Positions 25,697-33,002 of a stretch of 64,000 bases of DNA are shown piece after piece. The first letter of the stretch is position 1, and every line of letters begins with the position of its first letter. This DNA is from Brevibacillus fluminis. Lineage in GTDB: Bacteria; Bacillota; Bacilli; Brevibacillales; Brevibacillaceae. The notes beneath the pieces were generated by a model. It was not told the origin of the DNA. It worked only from the letters and a program-made list of their open reading frames with translations, and did no database searches. Both the position numbers and the translations under genes were made by a program. Location of the stretch: NCBI RefSeq assembly GCF_003710825.1, contig NZ_RHHQ01000008.1, forward strand, positions 62,001 through 126,000. The letters are read 5' to 3'.

Positions 25697-25735
25697 AAAA
25701 ACGACATTCCGCTGTTGGAATGCCGTTTTTCTTCC
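25697..25735. terminator. Bidirectional intrinsic terminator
   Basis: AAAAACG-A-CATTCC pairs with GGAATG-C-CGTTTTT around GCTGTT. The minus strand continues with TTTTTGAATTT and the plus strand with TTTTTCTTCC. It closes the minus-strand small gene ending at 25759. The interval 25530-25696 upstream of the SDR operon has no gene I can support. Confidence 0.8.
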
Positions 25736-25758
25736 TATCCGATGCCCGAAGCACGCCG

Positions 25759-25968
25759 CTAGCGCACTCGGTTATCCTGTACAACGGGATTCGCGCCATT
25801 CGCGTCCGTCACTTTCACCAGCTCCTGCAGGCTATTGACGATACTCGCGACGCGCTGCAGTTCGTTTTGGAGCCCATCCGGGTTGTTCACATGGCTTTTC
25901 ATCGAGACCGCGACACCCTCCAACTGGTCGGCAAGCCTGTGCACCAATGATACGTCAAATTGGGTCAT
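25759..25968 (-). CDS. Small hypothetical protein (69 aa)
   Basis: The 69 residues begin MTQFDVSLVHRLADQLEGV and contain two amphipathic helices (VHRLADQLEGVAVSMKSHV and LQNELQRVASIVNSLQELVKV), so a coiled-coil or helical-hairpin dimer is likely. No signal peptide, membrane segment or cysteine is seen. I place the start at the ATG at 25968, with GGAGG 7 bases upstream; an ATG two codons earlier is too close to that site. It has its own terminator. I do not recognise the family. Confidence 0.65.
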   Translation of the reverse strand: MTQFDVSLVHRLADQLEGVAVSMKSHVNNPDGLQNELQRVASIVNSLQELVKVTDANGANPVVQDNRVR

Positions 25969-26040
25969 CTCCATCCCTCCTTCCCTTATACTGTTCGAAA
26001 ATATGGAAGGATTTATTCCTGGGCGAATGCCTGTTTATTC

Positions 26041-26700
26041 CTAGTAAAACGCTTGAAGCTGCTCCTGGATCTCGCTGCTCGCCAATCCGCCGTGATAGCA
26101 AATGACAGCATCGATGGCAAAGTCGCTATACTTCTGTAGCGAACGTTGTGCTTCCTCCACGTCCAGTGTGCTGGGTGGATGCACTCCGCCAAGCTTCCCA
26201 TTCACACTGTACATGGAATCCCCGGCGACTAAAAGATGATGTTGTTTGACATACAAGCTGATGTGGCCAGGCGTATGCCCTGGCGTGTGGATGACCCGGA
26301 TTCCGCCGCAAAACGACAGCTCCTGACCATCCTCCACCGTCTCGTCTACCCTGCCGATCGGCTGATGCTCGAGCTCTGCGTCTTTTAAGAGCGGCAGCTC
26401 TCCTTCGATATATGGCTTCTCCAACGAGTGTGCAAATACGGTGATGTGCTCCCCGCATTCCCGGATAATCTCAGGCAGGCAGCCGATATGATCCACGTCC
26501 TGATGTGTCAAAATCACCGCACGCAGCATGTCGAAGGTTACCCCTACCTTCATCATCGCCGCACGCAATTCTTCCACTTGTCCCGGACAGCCCGTGTCGA
26601 TCAGCACGGCCATCTCCCCGTCACACAGCAGGGTGGGATGAATCGTCATCCCTTCATAAAAATCGAGTGTCAACATGTCAAGCCGGTGCCTTTGAGCCAT
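26041..26700 (-). CDS. MBL-fold metallo-hydrolase
   Basis: A 219-residue metallo-beta-lactamase-fold protein. The signature loop is THQDVDHIG at about 65-73, so the usual H-x-H-x-D-H motif reads H66-x-D68-x-D70-H71 here. Further metal-site motifs are HTPGHTPGHISLY, VAGDSMYSV and CYHGG near the end. The Asp in place of the second His is common in one subgroup of these proteins and may alter metal use. AGGAGG lies about 10 bases before the ATG at 26700. It is a single-gene unit. The hydrolysed substrate (thioester, lactone, phosphodiester) cannot be deduced. Confidence 0.88.
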   Translation of the reverse strand: MAQRHRLDMLTLDFYEGMTIHPTLLCDGEMAVLIDTGCPGQVEELRAAMMKVGVTFDMLRAVILTHQDVDHIGCLPEIIRECGEHITVFAHSLEKPYIEGELPLLKDAELEHQPIGRVDETVEDGQELSFCGGIRVIHTPGHTPGHISLYVKQHHLLVAGDSMYSVNGKLGGVHPPSTLDVEEAQRSLQKYSDFAIDAVICYHGGLASSEIQEQLQAFY

Positions 26701-26923
26701 GCTCCGAACGCCTCCTCTACGAGTTGGTTACCCAGATGATGCGGTTGATCTAACCATTTGTGTCACCAACATAAAAGTATTGCATTACGTAAAAATATAA
26801 TATTACGTGGATTCCAATCAGTCAAACTTTTCCATCCTAGCCTACCACACTACGTAGCCACCTAATTTTTGCATAAGCACTCTCCCGATTCCACACCCTA
26901 ATCCCGAAAGGAGGTGGGGAAAA

Positions 26924-27082
26924 ATGGACGCAAAAGAACACACTAAGAAAGAAGAGCCAACCGTGGCACCGAGCATGAACGGTCACGATCCACTCGAGGA
27001 AAAAGCCACTCCAGAAGAAGTGGAAAAAGGCGAGTATACGTCAGTCACCAGGCTCTTTCTGGATCGCACACCGGAAGATTAG
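26924..27082 (+). CDS. Small acidic hypothetical protein (52 aa)
   Basis: A 52-residue ORF starts MDAKEHTKKEEPTVAPSMNG and ends TSVTRLFLDRTPED. It has a very strong AAAGGAGGTGGGG ribosome site 4-7 bases before the ATG and an intrinsic terminator three bases after the stop. Both strongly suggest a real expressed gene. It is rich in Glu/Lys and lacks hydrophobic stretches, so it is soluble and probably disordered. Family unknown. Confidence 0.75.
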   Translation: MDAKEHTKKEEPTVAPSMNGHDPLEEKATPEEVEKGEYTSVTRLFLDRTPED

Positions 27083-27084
27083 AT

Positions 27085-27109
27085 ACGGGTACATGCCCGT
27101 TTCTTTTTT
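27085..27109 (+). terminator. Intrinsic terminator of the 52-aa gene
   Basis: ACGGG (27085-27089) pairs with CCCGT (27096-27100) with TACATG between, followed by TTCTTTTTTG. It begins three bases after the stop codon. Confidence 0.85.
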
Positions 27110-27154
27110 GTTCATACACATCGACAGCCAACCATTCACAACACTTCACCCAAT

Positions 27155-27191
27155 AAAAAATAAAACCGCTCACTGTCGGCAGCGGCGGTCA
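27155..27191 (-). terminator. Intrinsic terminator of the GNAT gene
   Basis: On the minus strand ACCGCCGCT and AGCGGTTTT pair around GCCGACAGTG, followed by TTTTATTTTTTA. It is about 20 bases after the stop at 27213. Confidence 0.75.
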
Positions 27192-27212
27192 TTCATTGGT
27201 TCACTCATTTGC

Positions 27213-27770
27213 TCAGTTTTCTAAGACAGGCAGAACAGGGTAGGCAGACGCGGGTATTTCCGCTTGCACCCGCTCGAAAACATCCCGATAAATTCCAAAA
27301 ACCTCATGTTCGTCCGTAATGCCCACATACAAATTTTGCAGGCGAGCTCGTTCTTCGACCGTCATGGCGCACGCATACGGGAGCTTACTAACCGCCTTCA
27401 GCGATCGATGATTGGATTTGCGCACCAATACGATGGCGCACTCCAGCCCTTGCCGAAACACCTCCGCAAGAAAAGCTGCTTTCGCCCGCTGATTGTAGCC
27501 TTTTCCCCAATGCTCCTCGGCAATAATCGTGGCGAGAAACCCTTCCCGTGCAAACCGGTTGTAATTCCAAATCGCGATAAACCCAACAGGCTCGTCCGCA
27601 TCATCCACGATGACGCGCACAATGGAATCCGCTGCTTCACTTTTCTCCATCAAGCTAAACCACAATTCTTCAGGAGAGGCAGGCTTGATTCGCGAGTACA
27701 TCCCCACCGCAGGATTGAGCAGGTACTCGAACAGTTTGAGAGCGTCTTTTTCCTCAGGCATACGAATCAT
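27213..27770 (-). CDS. GNAT-family N-acetyltransferase
   Basis: A 185-residue acetyltransferase of the RimJ/RimL-like type. The beta-4 strand region is EPVGFIAIWNYN. The CoA loop is EEHWGKGYNQRAKAAFLAEVF, with Q/H-W-G-K-G-Y typical of the pyrophosphate-binding turn, and NHRSLKAVSKL follows where N-x-x-S is usual. GGAGG lies upstream of the ATG at 27770 at a rather long 12-base spacing. It is a one-gene unit with its own terminator. The acceptor substrate is unknown. Confidence 0.85.
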   Translation of the reverse strand: MIRMPEEKDALKLFEYLLNPAVGMYSRIKPASPEELWFSLMEKSEAADSIVRVIVDDADEPVGFIAIWNYNRFAREGFLATIIAEEHWGKGYNQRAKAAFLAEVFRQGLECAIVLVRKSNHRSLKAVSKLPYACAMTVEERARLQNLYVGITDEHEVFGIYRDVFERVQAEIPASAYPVLPVLEN

Positions 27771-27991
27771 TTAATCGCCACACCTCCAGTTGCTGTACAG
27801 AGATGTCTTCATCATCACATAGCAACCGGTGGGGAATATACGCGCTCTTTTTGGATTTCTTTTTAAATTTTGATGAATATTCGAGTGCCAAAGCTGCAGT
27901 CATCTCAAGTCGCCTGGTGCATCAACACATCTAGGCGTATTCGTGAATAGAATAGGGCAATAGGACGAATCGAGATGGAAAGGAGGATACG

Positions 27992-29461
27992 ATGCCACAG
28001 CCCTCTTCCCTTTCGGAACCATTGATGATCTCCATCATCCGAAACGGTTTGCAGAAAACGACTGCCCCAAAGCACATAGTCATTGTCGGTGCAGGGATCG
28101 CCGGACTGGTGTCCGCTTCTCTGCTGAAAGAAGCCGGTCATCAGGTTACGATACTGGAAGCGTCTGATCGGATCGGTGGACGAGTTTTCACGTTGCGATC
28201 CCCTTTTTACCATGGACAGTATGTGGAAGCCGGGGCCATGCGAATCCCGAGCACCCATCTTTTGACACTCGCGTACATATCGAAATTCCGCTTGCCTCTA
28301 AATGAATTTATCAACATGACCCCGAACGATCTGCTGTATGTGAACAATGTTAAGACGCGACGTTGGATCTATCAACAAAACCCCGACATTCTCCGTTTTC
28401 CTTTGGCGGCGCATGAACGGGGAAAAACCGCAGATGAATTGGCGCTCCTCGCTGTCAAACCCGTTATCGATTTTATTAACCAAGACCCTGCTCGCCATTG
28501 GCCGATTGTGACGAAGCAGTTTGACATGTACTCGATGGATCTGTTTATGCGGCACAATCCCGTTGGTCAGTCGTTGTCGGTAGCAGCGATCAATATGATC
28601 AAGGTACTGTCCGGCTTTGAAGGGTTCCCTGAACTTTCCTTTCTGGAAATTTTGCGGGACTTCATCCTCTTCACGCCGACCACTAGGTTTTATGAAATTT
28701 CCGGAGGCTTTGACCAGCTGCCCCATGCCTTCCTTCCGCAAGTAAAAGAATGCCTTCACACAAATTGCAAAATGACTGAAATCACACAACACGGTGACAA
28801 GGTCATGATAGCGGGTGTAAATACAGCGTCGTCCGAGCCATTTCACGTGACCGGCGACTACACCATCATGACCGTTCCGTTTACCGTGCTGCAATTCGTC
28901 AAGGTGGAACCACGTCACTTGTTCTCCTACCAAAAATGGAATGCGATCCGCCAGCTTCACTATGTTTCTTCGACCAAAATTGGCCTGCAATTTTCACGCA
29001 GGTTCTGGGAAGAGGAAGGCCTATATGGCGGCCAGAGCGTTACGGATTTGCCCATTCGACTCTCTTATTTCCCCAGCCACGGTTTCGGCGGGCATGGCGG
29101 AGTGGTGCTGGCCAGCTATACATGGGAAGATGACGCACTCCCGTGGATCAGCCTATCAAAAGACGAGCAGATTATGATGGCGCTCCAAATCATGGCCGAC
29201 ATTCACGGCGAGCAAGTGTACGAGACGTTTCTCTCGGGAGCTGTCCAGAATTGGGATCTGAATCCGTTTTCCGCAGGTGCATTCACATTATTTAAACCAT
29301 TTCAGGAAACAGACCTTGGTCCTTATATTTCAACACCGGAAGGCAGGATTCATTTCGCTGGGGAGCATGGTTCCGATTACCACGGTTGGATCCAAGGGGC
29401 CATCCAATCTGCCATCCGCACCGCCCATGCCGTTAATGAGATCGCCGGTAAAGACTGGTGA
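27992..29461 (+). CDS. Flavin monoamine oxidase / L-amino-acid oxidase-like protein
   Basis: A 489-residue FAD enzyme. The dinucleotide motif IVIVGAGIAGLVSASLLKEAG lies at about 29-49, followed by ASDRIGGRVFT (the GG motif of amine oxidases) and an EAGAMRIP segment at the FAD and substrate site. The C-terminal IHFAGEHGSDYHGWIQGAIQSAIRTA is the second FAD-binding block, placing the flavin and a substrate Trp/Gly region. It oxidises amines or amino acids, releasing ammonia and hydrogen peroxide. No secretion signal is visible. GGAAAGGAGG lies 6 bases before the ATG at 27992. A small ORF overlaps its stop. Substrate unknown. Confidence 0.9.
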   Translation: MPQPSSLSEPLMISIIRNGLQKTTAPKHIVIVGAGIAGLVSASLLKEAGHQVTILEASDRIGGRVFTLRSPFYHGQYVEAGAMRIPSTHLLTLAYISKFRLPLNEFINMTPNDLLYVNNVKTRRWIYQQNPDILRFPLAAHERGKTADELALLAVKPVIDFINQDPARHWPIVTKQFDMYSMDLFMRHNPVGQSLSVAAINMIKVLSGFEGFPELSFLEILRDFILFTPTTRFYEISGGFDQLPHAFLPQVKECLHTNCKMTEITQHGDKVMIAGVNTASSEPFHVTGDYTIMTVPFTVLQFVKVEPRHLFSYQKWNAIRQLHYVSSTKIGLQFSRRFWEEEGLYGGQSVTDLPIRLSYFPSHGFGGHGGVVLASYTWEDDALPWISLSKDEQIMMALQIMADIHGEQVYETFLSGAVQNWDLNPFSAGAFTLFKPFQETDLGPYISTPEGRIHFAGEHGSDYHGWIQGAIQSAIRTAHAVNEIAGKDW

Positions 29462-29715
29462 AAAACCCCTTCTCTCATTCAGGCCAAATCGTATTGCAAT
29501 TTCAAAGCGAAGATGAAAAAGAAAAATTCGGCGCCCCCGGAACAAGCGGAAAAGCCAAGCTCGTCCTCTCCGATATCAACATTCGTTTTGCCCAATCCGA
29601 TGTCACCGATACCGCACGCCCCCTACGGATCGTCGAACGGGAAAGCTCAGCCTCTCCTCTCCATCCGGTTGCTCCCGAAAATACCAAGGGCGAAAAGAGC
29701 AAATTGAGCTTGTGA
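29458..29715 (+). CDS. Possible small downstream protein overlapping the amine oxidase stop
   Basis: An 85-residue frame begins at a GTG that overlaps the oxidase stop as GTGA, suggesting translational coupling. The sequence starts MKNPFSHSGQIVLQFQSEDE and is hydrophilic with many Ser, Glu and Lys. No domain is recognised and the ribosome site is weak. A terminator lies 32 bases after its stop, compatible with a two-gene transcript. It could equally be a chance frame. Confidence 0.35.
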   Translation: MKNPFSHSGQIVLQFQSEDEKEKFGAPGTSGKAKLVLSDINIRFAQSDVTDTARPLRIVERESSASPLHPVAPENTKGEKSKLSL

Positions 29716-29746
29716 ATTGAAAATCATGAATGGAAAGTCTAAAAGC

Positions 29747-29796
29747 AGAAACCCTTAGTCCGATGAAGATGGGCAGGCTAAAGGTTTCTTTTTTTA
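29747..29796 (+). terminator. Intrinsic terminator of the amine oxidase unit
   Basis: AGAAACC (29747-29753) with nearby TTAG pairs with CTAA and GGTTTCT (29783-29789), followed by TTTTTTATTG. Confidence 0.85.
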
Positions 29797-29917
29797 TTGT
29801 CTTTTTGTACATCTTTTCTGAATTCAATTCTGTACCTGTACAAAATCGCGAAATTAGGTATTTATTAAGTTACAGATTCGGTGTATGATATAGAAAAAAA
29901 CAGAAAGAGGCAATCAT

Positions 29918-30448
29918 ATGGATTCTACATTCGCAACCAGAGAAGCATCGAAAACAAAAACGCTTGTCATCAATGCCCTTTTCATCGCTTTTACCCTTGC
30001 AGCCACCATGTTCATCAACCTGCGACTCCCGATCATGGGGAACGGAGGCCTCATCCATCTGGGGAACGTGCCTCTTTTTATCGCAGCTTTTGTGTACGGC
30101 AGAAAAACCGGAGCCATCGCGGGCGCCTTCGGTATGGGCCTCTTTGACCTGATCTCCGGTTGGACTACTTGGGCACCGTTTACCTTCATCATCGTCGGTA
30201 CAATGGGCTATTTGGCTGGTCTCATCTCCGAAAAAGTACCTGGCAAAAAAATGCTGGTCAACACATTGGCCGTTGTCGTCGCACTGGTGATCAAAATCGT
30301 GGGTTATTATTTTGCTGAAGTTATCTTGTACGGTAACTGGATTCAGCCATTCGGTTCCATTCCTGGAAATGTGCTTCAGGTTGTATTCGCGGGAATCATT
30401 GTGGTACCACTCGTAGGACGTTTGAAACAAATTATTGGGCAGCGATAG
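29918..30448 (+). CDS. ECF transporter S component
   Basis: A 176-residue membrane protein with five to six hydrophobic segments and the ECF S-component pattern. It has a short cytoplasmic N terminus, then ALFIAFTLAATMFINLRLPI, GNGGLIHLGNVPLFIAAFVYGRKTGAIAGAFGMGLFDLISGW (the G-x-x-x-G-rich core), and NVLQVVFAGIIVVPLVGRLK. S components bind a vitamin or its precursor and associate with the shared EcfAAT module. Its sequence type resembles PF07155-like proteins (riboflavin/HMP-like), but the ligand cannot be read. No riboswitch is visible in the 120-base leader. AGAAAGAGG precedes the ATG. It is monocistronic, with a strong terminator. Confidence 0.85.
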   Translation: MDSTFATREASKTKTLVINALFIAFTLAATMFINLRLPIMGNGGLIHLGNVPLFIAAFVYGRKTGAIAGAFGMGLFDLISGWTTWAPFTFIIVGTMGYLAGLISEKVPGKKMLVNTLAVVVALVIKIVGYYFAEVILYGNWIQPFGSIPGNVLQVVFAGIIVVPLVGRLKQIIGQR

Positions 30449-30491
30449 GCCCATCTTGCAGTAGTTGATTACGAAAAATTGAAACGAAGAA

Positions 30492-30536
30492 AAGTACCCT
30501 CTAGATGTATTTTTACTAGAGGGTACTTTATTTTTT
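30492..30536 (+). terminator. Intrinsic terminator of the ECF S-component gene
   Basis: AAGTACCCTCTAG and CTAGAGGGTACTT are exact reverse complements around ATGTATTTTTA, followed by TATTTTTTCC. Confidence 0.9.
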
Positions 30537-30646
30537 CCGATTCACTCATGGGCTGCAAACCTCGAACTTGCCCCAGATTTTCCCTGAAGTAAATCGCATG
30601 CAAATCCAGTATCCTTTTCTCAGACCCAGCGAAATGAGGAATTGTG

Positions 30647-30805
30647 ATGACCCGCAAAGATAAACACTCGCATTACCATTGGTATGATCTATTTGTTGAA
30701 ATTATCGTCCAGCTAGTATTTGAAATCATATGGGCTTCTTTACGTGCCGTCTTTCGCCTCGCTGTCAGAGGGATCAGTTCGCTCGTTCATTTTATTTCCT
30801 ATTGA
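30647..30805 (+). CDS. Small hydrophobic protein (52 aa), unknown
   Basis: A 52-residue ORF starts MTRKDKHSHYHWYDLFVEII and continues as an amphipathic to membrane-like helix (VQLVFEIIWASLRAVFRLAV) to RGISSLVHFISY. TGAGGA lies 6 bases before the ATG at 30647. The N terminus is His/Lys-rich and the rest could insert in a membrane once. No family is recognised. The good ribosome site and absence of overlapping genes make it plausible. Confidence 0.55.
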   Translation: MTRKDKHSHYHWYDLFVEIIVQLVFEIIWASLRAVFRLAVRGISSLVHFISY

Positions 30806-30808
30806 TGC

Positions 30809-31176
30809 TTATTCGTTGAGGGCAGATTCGTGTCTTTGCTCCAGAATGACTTTCGCTTTTCCAATCGTATTCATACCAACAACTCCTGCCAAAATCAATA
30901 TCCCTCCAAAGTTAATAACGGAACAAGGAAAAGAAAACTCGATACAATCGATGCTTGCACTGTTGATAGAGCGAAAGACCATGATAAATAAGCGAGCGCA
31001 CCTGGAAAGACCCCTAAATAGACAAGAACCATTGTTTTGCCAAACAGCGCATTGAAAATTCCGGCAAAAAGGTGTTGGGAAAAAAGTAGCATCAAAACGG
31101 TTCCGGCAACTATCGCGTAGGTTGTTACCTCGATGGATGTGTGGACTCGGTCTTTCCATTTTGCCGTCTTTTTCAA
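30809..31176 (-). pseudogene. Decayed EamA/DMT transporter, C-terminal part only
   Basis: On the minus strand one frame reads VYLGVFPGALAYLSWSFALS then VQASIVSSFLFLVPLLTL, the typical penultimate helices of EamA permeases, and hits a stop after LEGY. In another frame just downstream GGILILAGVVGMNTIGKAK continues, which is the family's last helix. The helix and loop normally between them are missing, so there is a deletion plus a frameshift. The N-terminal two thirds of the gene are absent. It is a remnant and not functional. Confidence 0.7.
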
Positions 31177-31182
31177 CTGCTG

Positions 31183-31316
31183 CAGAAATGAAAGAGGGGA
31201 AATTGGCTGGAGCTGTTTGGGAGCACGGAAATGAACTGTTTACATTACTGGCCTATCATAAAAACAAGTGGCAATCTGCGGCTTTTACAATGTTTCTTCA
31301 ACTGAATACTCACTAG
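31183..31316 (+). pseudogene. 3' fragment of an unidentified gene
   Basis: The frame AAEMKEGKLAGAVWEHGNE then LFTLLAYHKNKWQSAAFTMF ends in a TAG at 31314-31316, and a plus-strand terminator starts at the next base. Stop and terminator so close suggest the tail of a real gene. No start codon with a ribosome site fits, and its left edge abuts the transporter remnant read from the other strand. The family is not recognised. Confidence 0.35.
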
Positions 31317-31351
31317 AACGGCAGCTCGCGAAAATCGGCTGCCGTTTTCTT
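31317..31351 (+). terminator. Intrinsic terminator
   Basis: AACGGCAGC (31317-31325) and GCTGCCGTT (31338-31346) pair perfectly around TCGCGAAAATCG, followed by TTCTTG. It directly follows the fragment ending at 31316. Confidence 0.75.
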
Positions 31352-31364
31352 GTGATCCCAGCCC

Positions 31365-31967
31365 TTAATGCATCTTTTGATTGGAATACGATGTCAACAA
31401 CACACGTAGTTGCTGGGTCACAAATCCAATATGTTTGTTATCTTTGGTCAATCGGCTTGCCATCACGCCTCCTTCAAGGGTAGAGACGATGAACGAAGAA
31501 AGGGATTCAACATCTAGATCTGGCTTGAATTCTTCAGAAGCAATCCCCTGAAGCAAGATATCTTTCACGAGGTGTAGAAGATCCTCATAAGCAGCCAGCG
31601 CTTTTTCGCGAAGGACCGGGTATGCATCATCGCTTTCTACAGCTGCATTTAAAAGAGGACACCCGCCTTGAATCGGAGGATTATGAACAGGATCGCTATG
31701 AACATCAAATAGAGCCATGATTTTCTCTAATGCTGTATCAGCATTTGTAACGGCTAAAGAAAATTTCTCTTTCAAAATTTGACCTGCATAGTCGAACGCC
31801 TCAACAGCAATTTCATCCTTATTGGCAAATCTTCGATAAATTCCTCCTTTGGTTAAGCCTGTTGCCTCCATGATGTCTTGTATCGTCGAGCCATTGTATC
31901 CCTTTTGATTAAATAATTCAGCTGATTTTCCAATAATGTATTGTCGTGTTTGCTCGCCTTTTTTCAT
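31365..31967 (-). CDS. TetR/AcrR-family transcriptional regulator
   Basis: A 200-residue TetR protein. The helix-turn-helix is IIGKSAELFNQKGYNGSTIQDIMEATGLTKGGIYRRFANKDEI at about 11-53. The C-terminal half (GGCPLLNAAVESDDAYP, SSFIVSTLEGGVMASRLTKD) matches the LmrA/YxaF-like C-terminal type. It is divergent from an MBL-fold hydrolase gene across a 150-base gap that carries a 31-base perfect palindrome, the likely operator. The effector is unknown. Confidence 0.92.
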   Translation of the reverse strand: MKKGEQTRQYIIGKSAELFNQKGYNGSTIQDIMEATGLTKGGIYRRFANKDEIAVEAFDYAGQILKEKFSLAVTNADTALEKIMALFDVHSDPVHNPPIQGGCPLLNAAVESDDAYPVLREKALAAYEDLLHLVKDILLQGIASEEFKPDLDVESLSSFIVSTLEGGVMASRLTKDNKHIGFVTQQLRVLLTSYSNQKMH

Positions 31968-32052
31968 TTGTTGAAGCCTCCATGTACCTCATCGTATCAC
32001 TTGTAAATATTGTAACATTTCTCTGGCGTATAACTGAAAGATTTGCTAAGAT

Positions 32053-32083
32053 AAAAAGAGACCGAACGGTTCGGTCTCTTTTT
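32053..32083. promoter_or_regulatory. 31-base perfect palindrome, TetR operator
   Basis: AAAAAGAGACCGAAC, one central G, GTTCGGTCTCTTTTT. The core ACCGAAC-G-GTTCGGT is typical for TetR-family operators. It lies between the divergent TetR gene (31967) and MBL gene (32120). Its T-rich end could also act as a weak terminator, but its place between two starts favours an operator. Confidence 0.8.
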
Positions 32084-32119
32084 TAGTAAATGTTGATGAC
32101 TACCAGAGAGGAAATGATG

Positions 32120-32845
32120 ATGAAAACTGTAAAAATCATTCGCATCCCCATTCTACCGATGCATATGGTAAACGCACACTTGCTTGTCGGGCCCGACGGT
32201 TGCATTCTTGTCGATGCGGGATTGCCTGGTTCAGAAAAGAAAATTGAAAAAGCTCTAGTCAAGGAACGGCTGACATGGAAGGACATTAAACTTATCGTCA
32301 TCACTCATGCACATGTCGATCACGCAGGGAGTGCTGCAATCATTCGTGAGAAATCGGGTGCGCCCATATTAGCCCATGAGGGGGATGCCAAACATTATAA
32401 TCAGGAACAGCCGATGACTTTTTGCCCGACCGGTTGGTTTGGCCGGTTATTTTTGAAAACGCCTCTGATGTATGAACCATACCTCCGCTTTGAACCTGAT
32501 ATCTTGCTGAAAGCGCAAGAAGTTATTCATCTGGAACGATACGGTGTTCCTGGGGCCGTTTCGCACACGCCCGGACACACATCTGGGTCTATCTCCGTAA
32601 ACCTATCTACCAAAGAAGCATTAGTCGGTGATCTCATCGCTTCAGGAATTTTGTTAGGCGGTATCTTGAGGAAGAAACATGCCATTCGTCCTCCATTTGA
32701 AGAAGACCCGTATGCCGTTGGCCAGGAGCTAATCCGCCTGCTTGATTCCGGTATGCAGAAATTTCACATGGGCCATGGTGGTCCACTGGATGCTTGTGAA
32801 GTCAAACGCCACGCCCAGTCACTTTTATCGCTGAAGCGTCATTGA
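32120..32845 (+). CDS. MBL-fold metallo-hydrolase
   Basis: A 241-residue metallo-beta-lactamase-fold protein with an intact metal motif, THAHVDHAG (H63-x-H65-x-D67-H68). It also has VDAGLPGSEKKIEKAL upstream, HTPGHTSGSISVNL, and the later ligands in LVGDLIASG and GHGGP. I choose the ATG at 32120, with GAGAGGA 7 bases upstream; in-frame ATGs at 32114 and 32117 also exist. It is divergent from a TetR gene and likely repressed by it. The substrate is unknown; TetR pairing suggests response to a small hydrophobic molecule (inference). Confidence 0.9.
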   Translation: MKTVKIIRIPILPMHMVNAHLLVGPDGCILVDAGLPGSEKKIEKALVKERLTWKDIKLIVITHAHVDHAGSAAIIREKSGAPILAHEGDAKHYNQEQPMTFCPTGWFGRLFLKTPLMYEPYLRFEPDILLKAQEVIHLERYGVPGAVSHTPGHTSGSISVNLSTKEALVGDLIASGILLGGILRKKHAIRPPFEEDPYAVGQELIRLLDSGMQKFHMGHGGPLDACEVKRHAQSLLSLKRH

Positions 32846-33002
32846 TCGGGTTTTCTTGCTGTTCAGTCGGTGGACTAACTCATAGGGACGACTATTCCAA
32901 TACACATGCGAAAAAATCGTCCAGTCCCCAACCTCCTTAAAAGAGGGGGGATTTTGACGTTGGAGTTCATCCTAGCCGTACACAAAGAGCAGCTGCCTAT
33001 CA

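Noticed and set aside
26770-26850. Repeated TTACGTAA-like words upstream of the MBL gene as a CRISPR-like or iteron array
   Set aside because: Only two or three short, unevenly spaced copies. No spacer/repeat regularity and no replication genes.
29797-29917. A vitamin riboswitch ahead of the ECF S-component gene
   Set aside because: The leader is only about 120 bases and lacks the conserved TPP, FMN or cobalamin cores. A short TGTACCTGTACA palindrome is all that stands out.
29870-30454. A 194-codon minus-strand frame antisense to the ECF S-component gene
   Set aside because: The plus-strand product is a clear membrane S component with ribosome site and terminator. The antisense product is Asp/His/Cys-rich without domain.
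30469-30657. A 62-codon minus-strand frame downstream of the ECF gene
   Set aside because: It runs through the strong terminator hairpin at 30492-30536 and has no ribosome site.
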